From the NCBI GenBank assembly GCA_030407085.1, contig CM059584.1, positions 64,622,001-64,686,000 on the forward strand: DNA of 64,000 nucleotides, given 5' to 3'. Origin of the DNA: Trichopria drosophilae. Lineage: Eukaryota > Arthropoda > Insecta > Hymenoptera > Diapriidae. The notes below the pieces were generated by a model. That model saw only the letters and a list, made by a program, of their open reading frames with translations, made no database searches and was not told the origin of the DNA. Of this stretch, positions 43,616 through 53,340 are shown in pieces; the stretch's first letter is position 1, and the number at the start of each line of letters is the position of its first letter. Both the position numbers and the translations under genes were made by a program.

Positions 43616-44716
43616 TTAAAAAATTTGTTGCTGGTTGTTCGGAGAGTTATCCGTTGAGTAAGGCGTAGGTGAGCGACGTTGAGAGAACGCCCTGCTTCGT
43701 TGATTATCTATAAGAGCAGGCGAAATCGGTACTGTCCGTTCACGGGCGAGTTCATTGCACGGAATCGTAAAATCCTCTTCTTCGTCGGACCATTTGAGCC
43801 AGTTATTGTTAACAGCGATACAATTTGCCCTTCTTATAAATGATTGTCCCCTCAGGGTTGCAGCTCTGCGTGCCATTCTTGTTTTATACGCCTTTATTCG
43901 ATCTCGATCCGTAAGATCATGCGAAATATAAATGTTCGAGCTGGACAGGACAGACTTTTTGACGGCGAAAATAGAGCGCTTGACATCCTCAGAGATTAGC
44001 TCCGCGAGTGCCATAGGAGGATTATTACGAATAACTCTCGCACTAATCACTGCGTTCGGAAACGCGAACTTGTTCTTCAGAAACTCCTCAATATCGTTTT
44101 TGACAGAGTTAGTGCCGATATGTAAGCCCGAGACAATAATGTTCCGTCTTTTCAACAATCTCTCTTGGAGCGCTACCTTGTCGGCCAACTTCTTCAGAGA
44201 TGATTCGAAAAACTCTACTTTTTTCTCAAGAACATTGATTTTGTTCGAGAATTCGTTTTTCAATATAAGCAGCGTTTCCTTTACTTCGGCTATATCTGAT
44301 TTGCAGTTACCAATTTCGGCTTTTAAAGTTTGTGTCGAGTTGTCTATGGAGGCTTGAATAGCTTGTTGCATCCTGAGTAAAGCAGCATCCGATGCCATTT
44401 CTGCGGTTATATTTTTCGTTTCTTCGGATATTTGAACGATATTAGTCTGAGACTGAGAGCGAGCGCGAAGCGACGGAGGAGTTTTCGATCCGTCTGCTTC
44501 GATCGTAGGCTTGCGTTTTCGATTGACAGTTATATAATCGTCCAACGAGCCGGTGCTATTCGTACGTAGATCTTTCCACTTTCTCGCCTTAGAGGGTCTG
44601 CCGAAGAGAGGGGACGAATAGGAATCTGTAGCGCGCTCCTCCTTTCTGCCAATAGATAACAGAAAGGGCGTGTCAATTAATTCTGATTGACGATCTGGCG
44701 TAACGTTTCCCGTCAT
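43616..44716 (-). CDS. LINE family X ORF1 (coiled coil plus RRM-like protein), intact
   Basis: ATG at 44716 to a stop at 43616, 366 codons without interruption. Residues about 1-105 are low-complexity and basic. Residues about 120-200 form heptads consistent with a coiled coil. At about 200 RRNIIVSGLHIGTN begins an RRM-like domain continuing with FPNAVISARVI, SIFAVKK and IYISHDLTDRDR, as in L1-type ORF1 proteins that trimerise and coat element RNA. A Ser/Pro-rich tail follows. The related copy at 62858-63968 has the same order. It lies 5' of ORF2 and was presumably expressed from the same RNA. Confidence 0.8.
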   Translation of the reverse strand: MTGNVTPDRQSELIDTPFLLSIGRKEERATDSYSSPLFGRPSKARKWKDLRTNSTGSLDDYITVNRKRKPTIEADGSKTPPSLRARSQSQTNIVQISEETKNITAEMASDAALLRMQQAIQASIDNSTQTLKAEIGNCKSDIAEVKETLLILKNEFSNKINVLEKKVEFFESSLKKLADKVALQERLLKRRNIIVSGLHIGTNSVKNDIEEFLKNKFAFPNAVISARVIRNNPPMALAELISEDVKRSIFAVKKSVLSSSNIYISHDLTDRDRIKAYKTRMARRAATLRGQSFIRRANCIAVNNNWLKWSDEEEDFTIPCNELARERTVPISPALIDNQRSRAFSQRRSPTPYSTDNSPNNQQQIF

Positions 44717-45166
44717 GAACTGGGCAATTACGATATCCAGGAGCTGGTGACCCCTGGTGAGTTAGTCTTGAATGAGGGAGTAAGAAAATATATCTATGCC
44801 GAGTTCTCGATTTAAGTCCAGCGAAATTACGCGGGCAAGATGTTGGTGCGTATGCAGATTGTTGACATGCGGGAGCACACACGTGTTGCTCTTTTTTCAT
44901 ATGTCATCACATAAACACTGTGTTTACATATTGTAACAGGCACATTCAAAAGCACAATATACAACGGTCGGCGTAATTAGAAATAAAAATGATGAGACAC
45001 GAAGACAACTTAATAAAAAACTGTTCCCTCTATCGGTTCCAAGGAACGTAAAATAGTACGCCACTAAACGATTTAAACAAAAAAATTTTGGACGAAATAC
45101 AATTATACACAATTGAAACTAAGAGCTGTTATTTGTACGACCGTTCACCGTGACAATCACTTCAGA

Positions 45167-45180
45167 ACATCCGCTGATAT
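45167..45180. repeat. Target-site duplication, right copy (14 bp)
   Basis: ACATCCGCTGATAT, identical to 39959-39972; it encodes TSADI in the frame of the interrupted ORF1. Confidence 0.8.
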
Positions 45181-45367
45181 ATTTCCTGGGACAGGAGCCT
45201 CCTCAATTTATGTAAACGAAAGTCTACCGTGTCATATTTATGTCTTGCTGCGAAAAACTAAAGCAAAAGCGAAGAATTTGAATTATAAATACGTCTGGCA
45301 TCGTGCCGGAAAATCGATGGTGGCGAGATTATATGTATTGAATCCGAGAATGATCTTGTCAAATTAA
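45167..45367 (+). pseudogene. 3' piece of the plus-strand LINE ORF1
   Basis: Reads TSADIFPGTGASSIYVNESL, then LNYKYVWHRAGKSMVARLYV, stopping at 45365-45367. The IYVNE.LP and NYKYVW..GK blocks are those of the C-terminal domain of Jockey/CR1-type ORF1 proteins. The central part of ORF1, including any zinc knuckles, is not present between the two pieces, so the ORF1 was already shortened. Confidence 0.5.
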
Positions 45368-45424
45368 CTTGACTGCCTTGGCCTAGTATACGTTCAGGCG
45401 CAGCAGTTTTACCCTGTTCTTTAC

Positions 45425-46246
45425 GTGTTGTGCATGCCAATGTTAATTCATTGCTTGGTAATTGATGATGTTAAATCACTCCAGATAGCATTAAATTTTG
45501 ATATTCTTGGTGTTACTGAAACTTGGGCTCACTCGAATATTTCGTCCACATCGTTAAATGTTCCTGGCTACAGCATCATTCGTAATGATCGAAATCTGGT
45601 TCATTCTAATGGTCAGTTGGTTAGGGGTGGCGGAGTAGCGTGCTATATTCGAGAAACCTTTCGTTGCACTATAATCGAAACGCCACAAGTTGAAGATATT
45701 AACGATCCACAATTTATAATTGTTGATGTTTAGCTGTCTGGAAAATCTAATGTATTGATTATTGTAATATATCGCCGTTCTCAAGGTCGTGTTTTGAATA
45801 AATTTGTAGAGAAATTTCGTAGTGCTATCATTTATAAAAACTTTATTATAATGGGCGATCTCAACTATAATCTACTAAATCACACAAAATCCAGAAATTT
45901 ACAATCATTTATACATAAATATTCACTTTATTTGTTTCCATATGGTGCGACACATCATGATGGAACAGGCGCTCAATCGCAAATTGATGTAATGTTAATC
46001 GATTCGTCTGATAAATGTCTACACCATGAAAAATCTGATGTACCATTCATCGTGGGGCACGATTTCATTTTAGTCGATTACCAAATTTCAGTTACTAAGC
46101 CCAGCCCTAAGACAATCGAATTTCATGATTTTCATTGCACATCTCCGGAAGCTCTAAATAAAATTCTAAAAGTATATTTAGTACTCTTGACCAATGTGCG
46201 CCTTATCGAAGTCGGGAAGTGTCAAAGCCTTCCATACCCTGGTTAA
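45425..46246 (+). pseudogene. Plus-strand LINE ORF2: APE endonuclease
   Basis: DILGVTETWAHSNISS, SIIRNDRNLVHSNGQLVRGG and GVACYIRETF are followed by a stop at 45731-45733. The frame is kept afterwards: VLIIVIYRRSQG, then FIIMGDLNYNLLNH, SQIDVMLIDSS and VGHDFILVDYQ. TETW, RNDR, GGGVACY and the GDxN block are conserved; GDFN is GDLN here and the terminal SDH is GHD. It is followed directly by the RT in another frame. Confidence 0.7.
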
Positions 46247-47983
46247 CGACTTACATAAAAAGTAGGATTAAGATGAGAAATAATGTATATAAACGCGCCG
46301 GCCGATATAATAGTTTTGTCTTATTTCATGAATACAAGTGCCTGTTTAAAAGTCTCCGAGCTGAATTCAAATTGGCAAGGGAAAAATATTTTGCTAACAT
46401 GATAAATAATGCTACCAACCCATATAAAATATGGTCTTCGTTAAAAACCAGTGGATTCACGAATTCCAAAGAAAATTCTCCGTTGCTTCATTTTACTCCA
46501 TCTGAGCTTAACATATACTACTCTTCCGTCGCCAGCAAACATCCATCGTGCATTTTGGATAATTTGATTCAAATCCTATCAACACCAACAGTATGTATAT
46601 ATCCCCCATTCTCTTTCAACTCTTTAGAAAATGTCCAAGTATATCAAGCTCTGAATAAATTTTTCATGAGATCTCGTGGCCGAAGTCCTGGCGGGTTGCC
46701 CATTTCTCATATGAAACATATTATGTCCACGATTTTGCCTTTCATTACTGCTGTTTACAATGCTTTTATTGAAACTGGAATTTACCCCTCTGTTTGGAAA
46801 CAGTCTTATATCATCCCATTAAATAAGTTATCATCCCTTGGTTCTCCATCTGAGACGAGGCCCATTTCCAATGTATCTCATTTAGCCAAACCCTTTAACT
46901 CTGGTAGTCAAACAAATGACTCAGTATCTCGAGATAAATAATTTCTTGAGACCTTTTCAATCAGGGTTTCGGCGTAACTATAATACTCAAACTGCATTTC
47001 TCAAAATCACGGAAAAAATTCGCGCAGCAATTGATAAGGGCCAATATCTCGTACCGGTACTCTTTGATTTCACGAAAGCATTCGACTCTATCGATCATAC
47101 GATACTATTATCTACAATGAAAGAGATTGGTTTTAGTAATTCCGTTATGAAATGGGTATTTTCGTATATGATGGATTTCAGTCAAATGTCCAGACAAAAA
47201 AAAAATTTTCTCCAATCGAGCCCCAATTTTTTTTATGAGTTGTACTATAGGTTAGTAATTATTCACGAAAATATTTTTTAATTTTATTAAAAATTGGAGG
47301 AGTGGGAGGGGGTGAAAGTTTTGAACTTTTTTATGTCACGCGCTACTTCGTGTATTTATTCCACTTAAACAAATAAATACAAAATTTGTTTCAGATATGA
47401 TTTTGATAGGATTTTTCATGAACTTTCGATTGGTGTAGTCCATTTTGAATTTATTTTTTATTTTGACCAAAATTTTTGAAAATCAAAAATATAATTCAAG
47501 TTTTTTCGACTTTGGGCACGTTTTTTTTTTTTTTATATATTTTTAACAGAAAGCTGAGGGTTTTTCCTACAAAATACTTGAATTTCAAAACATCGTTTTT
47601 TTTTTGTTTTCGAGAAATTGAATTATAAAGATTGCGCGTCACGGCAACTCGAAGCACCAATGCACCGCGCTGCTACGCTAACGACTTTGGATTATTGCCG
47701 ACAGGTGGCTGAACTCGTGGCATGTTTTCTCATTCATGAAACGTTATAATACAGAAATATGGTAGGAAATATGATATTTACTAAATCCCTTTATCACTCA
47801 TATTGCACTGTGTCTTTTATCATGCGTTAAACTGTTTATCATGTGTTATCCATTTATTTGATCTGAAAAAATAATTGTACGTAACTGCACTTTTATTGAC
47901 ATTCGCGAGATATTTTTTTTTTAGATATATCTTCTTTTTTTTCTTGGGTTTAATTTTTTCATTTATTTTTGTTTTATTAAAAA

Positions 47984-48690
47984 ATGAATGTTAAGGCAAG
48001 AAACGTGTGGAGAAGCAGGTGGATCAACCCACTAAAAAAAAAACTAAAATAACAGGTTTGATTAGTGTTTCTGAGAGTTTACGAGAGAAATATCCTGAAC
48101 TTCCAGAAGGTTCAAAAATTTGTACAACGTGAAAGTTTGCACTTAATAACTCTGGAGAACTCAAAATTCAATCTACAAATTAAGAAACAGTTTCCCAATC
48201 GACCGATGAAAAAATTGTATTTGATCGTATAGAGGAGAAAATGGGTTGCAGCAGACAATGGCATATAAGCAGTCGCGATAATCTTTTAAAACGAATTGGG
48301 ATTCTTTGGTTAAATACTCAAGATTGATTTCATCGAGCATTAATTTTACGTTCTCGTGGTACACGAAAACACAAACTGTGTGAGTTCCGCTGCTTCCTGC
48401 AAAAACGCAATTTAATGGCCTAAGTTGTATAGTTTAGTTAAGCCTGTTTTTACTGTTGTTTGTTTCTCTTTAAAAACTTCATATATTTCATTCAAATTAG
48501 CAAGTAGTAATCGTTTTTGAACATGTTCACGTTTTCCATTAATTTGCTTTATAGACACTAAAAAAAACTATTAAAATAACAGGTTTGATTAGTGTTTCTG
48601 TGAGTTTACGAGAGAAATATCCTGAACTTCCAGAACGTTCAAAAATTTGTACAACGCGAAAGTTTGTACTCAATAACTCGAAAAAAGTCG
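47984..48690. pseudogene. Scrambled transposase-like ORF fragments inside the inverted-repeat element
   Basis: On the plus strand 48010-48180 reads KITGLISVSESLREKYPELP then EGSKICTT, and 48562-48680 repeats it with small changes (SLREKYPELPERSKICTTRK). On the minus strand 48540-48181 reads NGKREHVQKRLLLANLNEIY, then after a shift GSSGTHTVCVFVYHENVKLM and DYRDCLYAIVCCNP. The blocks ...KREHVQKRL..., ...GTHTVCV..H.NVKLML... and D..CL..I.C.NP recall a large unnamed group of insect transposon ORFs with an N-terminal cysteine motif. The N-terminal and middle parts thus lie on opposite strands, which requires an internal inversion. The pattern match is from memory and I cannot name the superfamily. 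Confidence 0.45.
48030..48681 (+). repeat. 125-bp direct repeat pair
   Basis: 48030-48155 and 48556-48681 share about 90 percent of bases, in the same orientation, including ATAACAGGTTTGATTAGTGT. The second copy lies against the right inverted-repeat arm. Confidence 0.8.
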
Positions 48691-50236
48691 AAAAAACTTG
48701 AATTATATTTTTGATTTTCAAAAATGTTGGTTAAAATAAAAAATAAATTCAAAATTGACTACGCCAATCGAAAGTTCATGAAGAATCCTATCAAAATCAT
48801 ATCTGAAACAAATTTTGTATTTATTTGTTTAAGTGGAATAAATACACAAAGTAGCGCGTGACATAAAAAAGTTCAAAACTTTCACCCCCTCCCACTCCTC
48901 CAATTTTTAATAAAATTAAAAAATATTTTCGTGAATAATTACTAACCTATAGTACAACTCATAAAAAAAATTGGGGCTCGATTGGAGAAAATTTTTTTTT
49001 TGTCTGGACATTTGACGTGATATCCATCATATTACTGGCAGAACTCAAAAAGTAGTAAACCTTGAAGGCATTCCTTCAGTTAGTCTGCCAAGTACATATA
49101 GCGTACCACGGGGTTCTGACCCTGGTCCTATATTTTTTAGTATTTTTATCGACTCCATTCTTAAAACGCTTACTTTCTCTAAAAATAAGGCTTTGATGTT
49201 TGCTGATGGCTTACAAATTTTCCAAGCAAGCTCATTAGATGAATTAAATGCTACCGTTACTAAACTAAGTTATGACTGTCAGGCTATAGCCGATTGGTCT
49301 CAGTTAAATGGTCTAACTTTAAATGAAGGTAAAATGAAAGCGATCATTTTTGGCTCTCCGCATAATCTTTCAAAGTTAAAAAAATTACCCCATTACACCG
49401 TTAGGTATCAATGACATTCTGATTCAGTCAAAGATCTAGGAGTTATCATGTCATCAGATCTCACTTGGAACAACATAAATGTAGCTAAAATATCTCGTAC
49501 AGTGTATGGTACCTTGCATGCATCGAAATTTCGTAGTAAGCTCCTTTCTCCAAACATTAAAAAATTGCTAGAGGAATCGTTAATTATGCCCCATATTGAT
49601 TACGCTTGTTTGGTTTACGATGATGCGTCCGAATATCTCAATGTTAAATTACAACGTCTCTCAAATAGTACCATTCGATTTATTTTTTCTCTGAAGCGTG
49701 ATGCTCATATTACTCCTTAACGTAATAAGTTACATTGGATAACCATTAAGATGTGTCGGCCTTATTTTCTAGGCACTTTAGCATACAAAATTGTTTCCAC
49801 TAATACGCCAGGTTATTTACGCAAATTATTTCTCGATGTAAATGAAGACTTTTGTAGGTCTTCGCGTCTTCATTCTTCCGGTTTCCATATTCCACGTTGC
49901 CGAACTGTGACACGCGAAAAATCATTTACATTCTCGGTCATACAATTGTGGAACCTATTACCAGAAGATATTAAATCGGCTGACACAATTGTCACATTTA
50001 AGCATAAACTAGCAGCATATTTATTTTTGAACAATATCGAGCGAGCAATTGTAATTGGGAGCGTACTTAATATCGTTTAGTTTATGTACTTCTTATTCTT
50101 TGTTTTTTCATGAATATGCTTTATCTAATGTGCTGTACCTTGTAATCTATAGCCATTATAATTTTGTTGTATTACCGCAAGACTAATTAGTCATGATATA
50201 ATAAAAACATACATATATAAATATATATATATATAT

Positions 50237-51241
50237 GGGGGAAAATTTGTCAATCGAGCCACCGGCCAGCCCAAAATTCAGATCGATGGATTTTATTGAT
50301 CTTGGGCTAAAATGTTCCTTATTGACCCCTATTAACGAGCCCATGTGTTATTTTCCAGAATTTCAGAATGGCGGCTCAAAATGTCAAAAATCAAAGCACC
50401 CCGAATAGATGCAAATCCGACTGTGCGACCTCTGCGTGGTGCATGTCGGATGACGCTAACGCCAGCGGCATAAAACTTCGAATTAAACACCGTTCATCTC
50501 TGATTGGTATTCGTAATCCTATTTGTAATTACCTTTCCACCATGTTGGACAACCGTATTGAATTCTGGACATCTGGCACCGAATATGTATTCAGTGATGT
50601 CAAGACCTTAATTTGTTTACATTTAAAATGTCTACCTGTAAAATTCAAGTCTTTTCAAGCCAACGTTTATTTTATTATGCAAATTCCTCTTCAGCTTCGT
50701 GATCAGCTACCTTCAACACCCCCTTAACAAAATTTTATAGTAAATCGGATGATTTTCGAAAAATATACAAAAATATTCAAAAATTTGTCAACCATATTAG
50801 ATCCGCCGTGTTGAATTTTGCAAATCCGTCTTCAAATTCATGATCGGTGACCTCCAAAACCCCCCGTAAACTAATTTTAGCATTTATCTGATGATTCTTT
50901 TTTAAATCCCGACAATTTAGAGATTTTAGGCGCCATGTCGGGCCATCTGGAATCCGCCATCTTGGATTTCATCAACCTATCTTACCAACTTTATGGAGCC
51001 GTCATGTACTGACAATTTGACCCCAAAACCAATCAAATAAAACGCCAATTTTCTTTCGTAGAATCGTTTTGATACGAACTCTCAATTTTTCTCTGGTTTC
51101 CCACCGCCAGTTTGAAATTTTTCAAAATAACACATGGGCCCGTAAAGAGGGGTCAATATGGAACATGTTAGCCCAAGATCACTAAAATCCGTCGATCTGA
51201 ATTTTGGGCAGGACGGTGGCCGGGTTGACAAATTTTCCCCA
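50237..51241. mobile_element. Non-autonomous inverted-repeat DNA element, about 1 kb
   Basis: Left arm 50237-50380 starts GGGGGAAAATTTGTCAA. Right arm 51107-51241 ends TTGACAAATTTTCCCC. The arms are about 140 nt and match by eye at nearly nine in ten positions. Both ends abut TATATAT sequence, so a TA-containing duplication is likely but its length cannot be fixed. The interior has a 119-codon frame (50368-50727) with no domain; its interior also holds phrases such as AATCCGCCATCTTGGATTTC. The element sits at the 3' end of the plus-strand LINE. Confidence 0.8.
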
Positions 51242-51244
51242 ATA

Positions 51245-51700
51245 TATACAGGATGTATCTAAAAGACCGGAATCGACCTATATCTGGAGGTAGGTTTTTT
51301 TTCGGAATCTAATTGCGATGGAAATAATTTACTGGAATGTAGTTTTTTTTGTTTAATTGAACGTTAAAAACGTATTTATTTCGGGGGGGATTGCCTCAGC
51401 GAAACAATTGAGACAAAGTACGATCGGTATTTGTGCTCTGTTTTAGTTCGTTCGCGGGATTCGTTGAGAATTGAAAATCAAATTCAAATTCCCGGGAAAG
51501 CAGGTTCGAACTGACAACTGATGGCAGGCGATTTCTGATCAATACTACCAAGCTCATTCGTAGAAAGGACCGGCTTCTAGTATGGCGTAATGAAGCAAAT
51601 AAAGAACGATGATTGCTATTATTAATATGATTTCATTGTAACGTGACAACACGTTACAGCCGCAGTTTTGAGCGAGAATCAACTCGTTGATGCTGCAGTG
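51245..51700. other. Intergenic sequence without gene
   Basis: No coding signal. It starts with ACAGGATGTATCTAAAAGAC-type text that resembles other dispersed insect repeats in the window (57518, 31395). Confidence 0.4.
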
Positions 51701-52020
51701 CTAATAATAGGGGGGACTGCCGATAGAGGCGCTAATATTTTTCTAGTACTGCAGTCGCGGGGGTCATATCCGTTGGGTAAATGAGGGGACTGTCGTGATG
51801 GCGCTAATTTTGAGGATGTGGCTCCAAACCGTGGAGCTGATACTACACCATAATAGGGGGGATAGCCGATCGTGGCGCTAGTTTTTAGGAGTAGTTTTGG
51901 CTCCCGGAAATAAACTACCGCTTTAAATAATTACAGACTTTGTCTTGCCGGGAGGCTCAATCCGGGGCAATGGTGATTTTTATAGGGGGGACTGCTGTAG
52001 TGGCGCTAATTTTTGGAATC
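51700..52020. repeat. Four spaced copies of a GGGGACTGCCG...GGCGCTAATTTTT motif
   Basis: Related 30-bp phrases lie at about 51708, 51785, 51855 and 51985. Each has five or six G (four in the second), a degenerate ACTGYCGNNNTGGCGCTA and a T run. Spacing is 70-130 bp, with unrelated sequence between. Confidence 0.6.
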
Positions 52021-52034
52021 ACCTTGCATTGCGT

Positions 52035-52225
52035 TAAATAGCATAGGCGCCAATGTATTGAAAGAAGATACTGCGCAGCTATTAGTAAACTAGCACAGAC
52101 GCCAATGTATTGAAAGAAGATACTGCGTAGCTAGTGATTACGTTTAGTTAGTAAGCTATTAGTAAACTAGCACAGGCGCCAATTTATTGAAAGAAGATAC
52201 TGCGTAGCTAGTGATTAAGGTTAAT
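52035..52225. repeat. Irregular tandem repeat (GCGCCAATGTATTGAAAGAA unit)
   Basis: Three copies of a unit that contains GCCAATGTATTGAAAGAA, then GATACTGCGTAGCTA, and in longer copies GTGATTA...AGTAAACTAGCACAG. Starts lie near 52046, 52090 and 52176, so unit length alternates between about 45 and 85 bp. Confidence 0.75.
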
Positions 52226-52527
52226 TGATTAGATAGTTTTTAGTTTGAGCAAGTGCATAGTTAGTCGATCTCGGCCTAAAGGATGTGGCCAGTAATTATT
52301 TAACAAAAGGTTTAGGAAAAAGGGGGGGGGGGGATATTACATCATGCATCGTATAAATTCGTCTTGGTTTTCATCTGAAACTGAAAAGAAAATTTTATCG
52401 TTTAAATTCTTTTCTCTTGCATTGTTTAATATTTTTGGATATCGTGTAGTAGCGGATTTGAGTAATTATAAAACTTAGTACGCATACTCGGGCATTTTCA
52501 CATCATTTTAGAATATTAATTTCGTTA

Positions 52528-52770
52528 GAAGGTTCTCGATATTTTGGTAATTTCGTAAACAGATTATATTTTGCATCGAATAATATTATACCGTTATTGT
52601 TTTGGAATTCTCGTTAATATTTGAACGCATAGAGCCCGATTAGAAAGGTTCTCGTCGCTTTGTTATGATGGTTACGGAATAAACAATGGCATCTGTTGGT
52701 TTGATAGAGGTATCGAGACACTGGATGTTTACCGCTACCGCTTCTGGAAGTCTCTAGAAGGTTCCAGAAG
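52528..52770. promoter_or_regulatory. Heat-shock-element-like array
   Basis: At 52741-52770 the strand reads six contiguous 5-bp units, CTTCT GGAAG TCTCT AGAAG GTTCC AGAAG. Five of the six are perfect alternating nTTCn/nGAAn units, the recognised binding pattern of heat-shock factor trimers. A weaker three-unit match (AGAAG GTTCT CGATA) lies at 52528-52542. No TATA box or obvious start site was found, and the sequence downstream is a GC-rich region with no recognised gene (52790-53340), followed by the tandem array at 53340-54262. Confidence 0.45.
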
Positions 52771-52779
52771 GCGTGAGGG

Positions 52780-53340
52780 GAATCGATGGAAAAGCCACGG
52801 TAGTCACGCGGTACCGCGGGAGCTAATCAGCGTGCTCCGTCTCTGGCGCCAGCGGGCGGCAAGGACCGCGTTCTGGCAAGGCGGCGACGAGCCTCGGGCC
52901 ATTCTCGTTCTGGCAGTGGCAGCGGGGCCCTGTGGAAGGTGGGCATCGCTTGGTGACAAGGTAACACGAGTTCCGGAAGGCAAATCGATCTTCCTTAGTC
53001 TTAATTCTTGTCGTTTTGCTATCGCCTTCCGGGATTCGTTCGTGAATTCCTCGCTCGCGTTCCTGAGTGAAGTGCCGCGAATCGTTTGTGCTTTCGTTTC
53101 GTTTCCTTTTTTTTTTACTTTAAAATCTTTCGGTTAAAATTAAAATGGGTCCCGTTATCTTGAAAGCATCGCGGCTAAAAGGTAATTTTGTACGTAGTGC
53201 GGGTTTCGTCCTTTTTCTTCTAACGCGTTTCAGCAACCAAGTCGTGCGTGGTAGGCTGGCACCACGCGGTAAACTCAAAATAATAAATTCTTTGTTTCGC
53301 GTCGCTCGGGTTGAAAAAGTTCCAAGGAAAGTGAAAATTT
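52780..53340. other. GC-rich segment without recognised gene
   Basis: Frames of 101 codons (52832-53137) and 66 codons (53145-53345) on the plus strand show no domain. A transcribed non-coding leader or an LTR fragment are possible; neither is supported by paired repeats. Confidence 0.3.

Larger units (their letters stand above)
39973..45166 (-). mobile_element. Full-length two-ORF APE-type LINE (family X, copy 1)
   Basis: Bounded by a perfect 14-bp duplication, 5.2 kb long. Minus-strand order: 5' leader of about 450 bp, ORF1 (44716-43616), ORF2 (about 43560-40180), 3' region, and a tail of (CTAT)n that reads GATA repeats on the plus strand at 39971-39996. A second copy of the family starts at about 59255. 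Clade within the APE-type LINEs (Jockey/I/L2 supergroup) is not assignable by eye. Confidence 0.85.
47169..49029. mobile_element. DNA transposon with about 330-bp terminal inverted repeats, inserted in the LINE RT
   Basis: Left arm 47169-47515 and right arm 48683-49029 are near reverse complements; both begin TGATGGAT and share GTCAAATGTCCAGACAAAA. Host reading TTTTCGTATATTACTGGC (Y-I-T-G) is restored if the element is removed with a TA duplication (47167-47168 and 49030-49031). ATAT is an alternative duplication. The 1.17-kb interior holds scrambled fragments of an uncommon transposase-like ORF and a 125-bp direct duplication (48030-48155 and 48556-48681). It is 1,861 bp long and non-autonomous. 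Confidence 0.85.
46219..50080 (+). pseudogene. Plus-strand LINE ORF2: reverse transcriptase, interrupted by a DNA element
   Basis: Before the insertion: KMRNNVYKRAGRYNSF, AREKYFANMINNATNPYKIW, SRGRSPGGLPISH, ETRPISNVSHLAKPF and, after a frameshift, FLRPFQSGFRRNYNTQTA and PVLFDFTKAFDSIDH. After it: ITGRTQKVVNLEGIPSV, YSVPRGSDPGPIFFSIFIDS, then MFADGLQIF at 49196-49222, where the family's YADD has become FADG and the second catalytic Asp is lost. The thumb and C-terminal text (WSQLNGLTLNEGKMKAIIFG, PHIDYACLVYDDAS, IQLWNLLPEDIKS) runs to a stop at 50078-50080 with single stops at 49413 and 49718. Confidence 0.75.
45167..50210 (+). mobile_element. Jockey/CR1-type LINE (plus strand), host of two insertions
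   Basis: Left part at 39892-39972, continuing after the family X insertion with the end of ORF1 (45167-45367), endonuclease (45425-46246), RT first half (46219-47168), then after the DNA element at 47169-49029 the RT second half and C-terminus (49032-50080), and an AT-rich 3' end with TATAAATAT-like repeats (50190-50236). It resembles in layout, but not in detailed sequence, the minus-strand fragment at 19145-21535. Confidence 0.75.

Noticed and set aside
39929..45123. A second shared 12-mer (ATTGAAACTAAG at 39929 and 45112) as part of a longer target duplication
   Set aside because: The sequence between the 12-mer and the 14-bp duplication differs on the two sides, so it cannot be one duplication; it is treated as coincidence.
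48181..48327. Plus-strand coding continuation of the transposase-like ORF
   Set aside because: The minus strand of the same interval carries the recognisable blocks, so the plus reading here is the shadow.
50368..50727. 119-codon frame inside the 1-kb inverted-repeat element
   Set aside because: No domain, no coding-like periodicity that I could see, and it begins inside the inverted-repeat arm.
52840..52870. Retroviral-type primer binding site (TGGCGCC) after a possible LTR
   Set aside because: There is no paired LTR, no CA end before it and no gag downstream.
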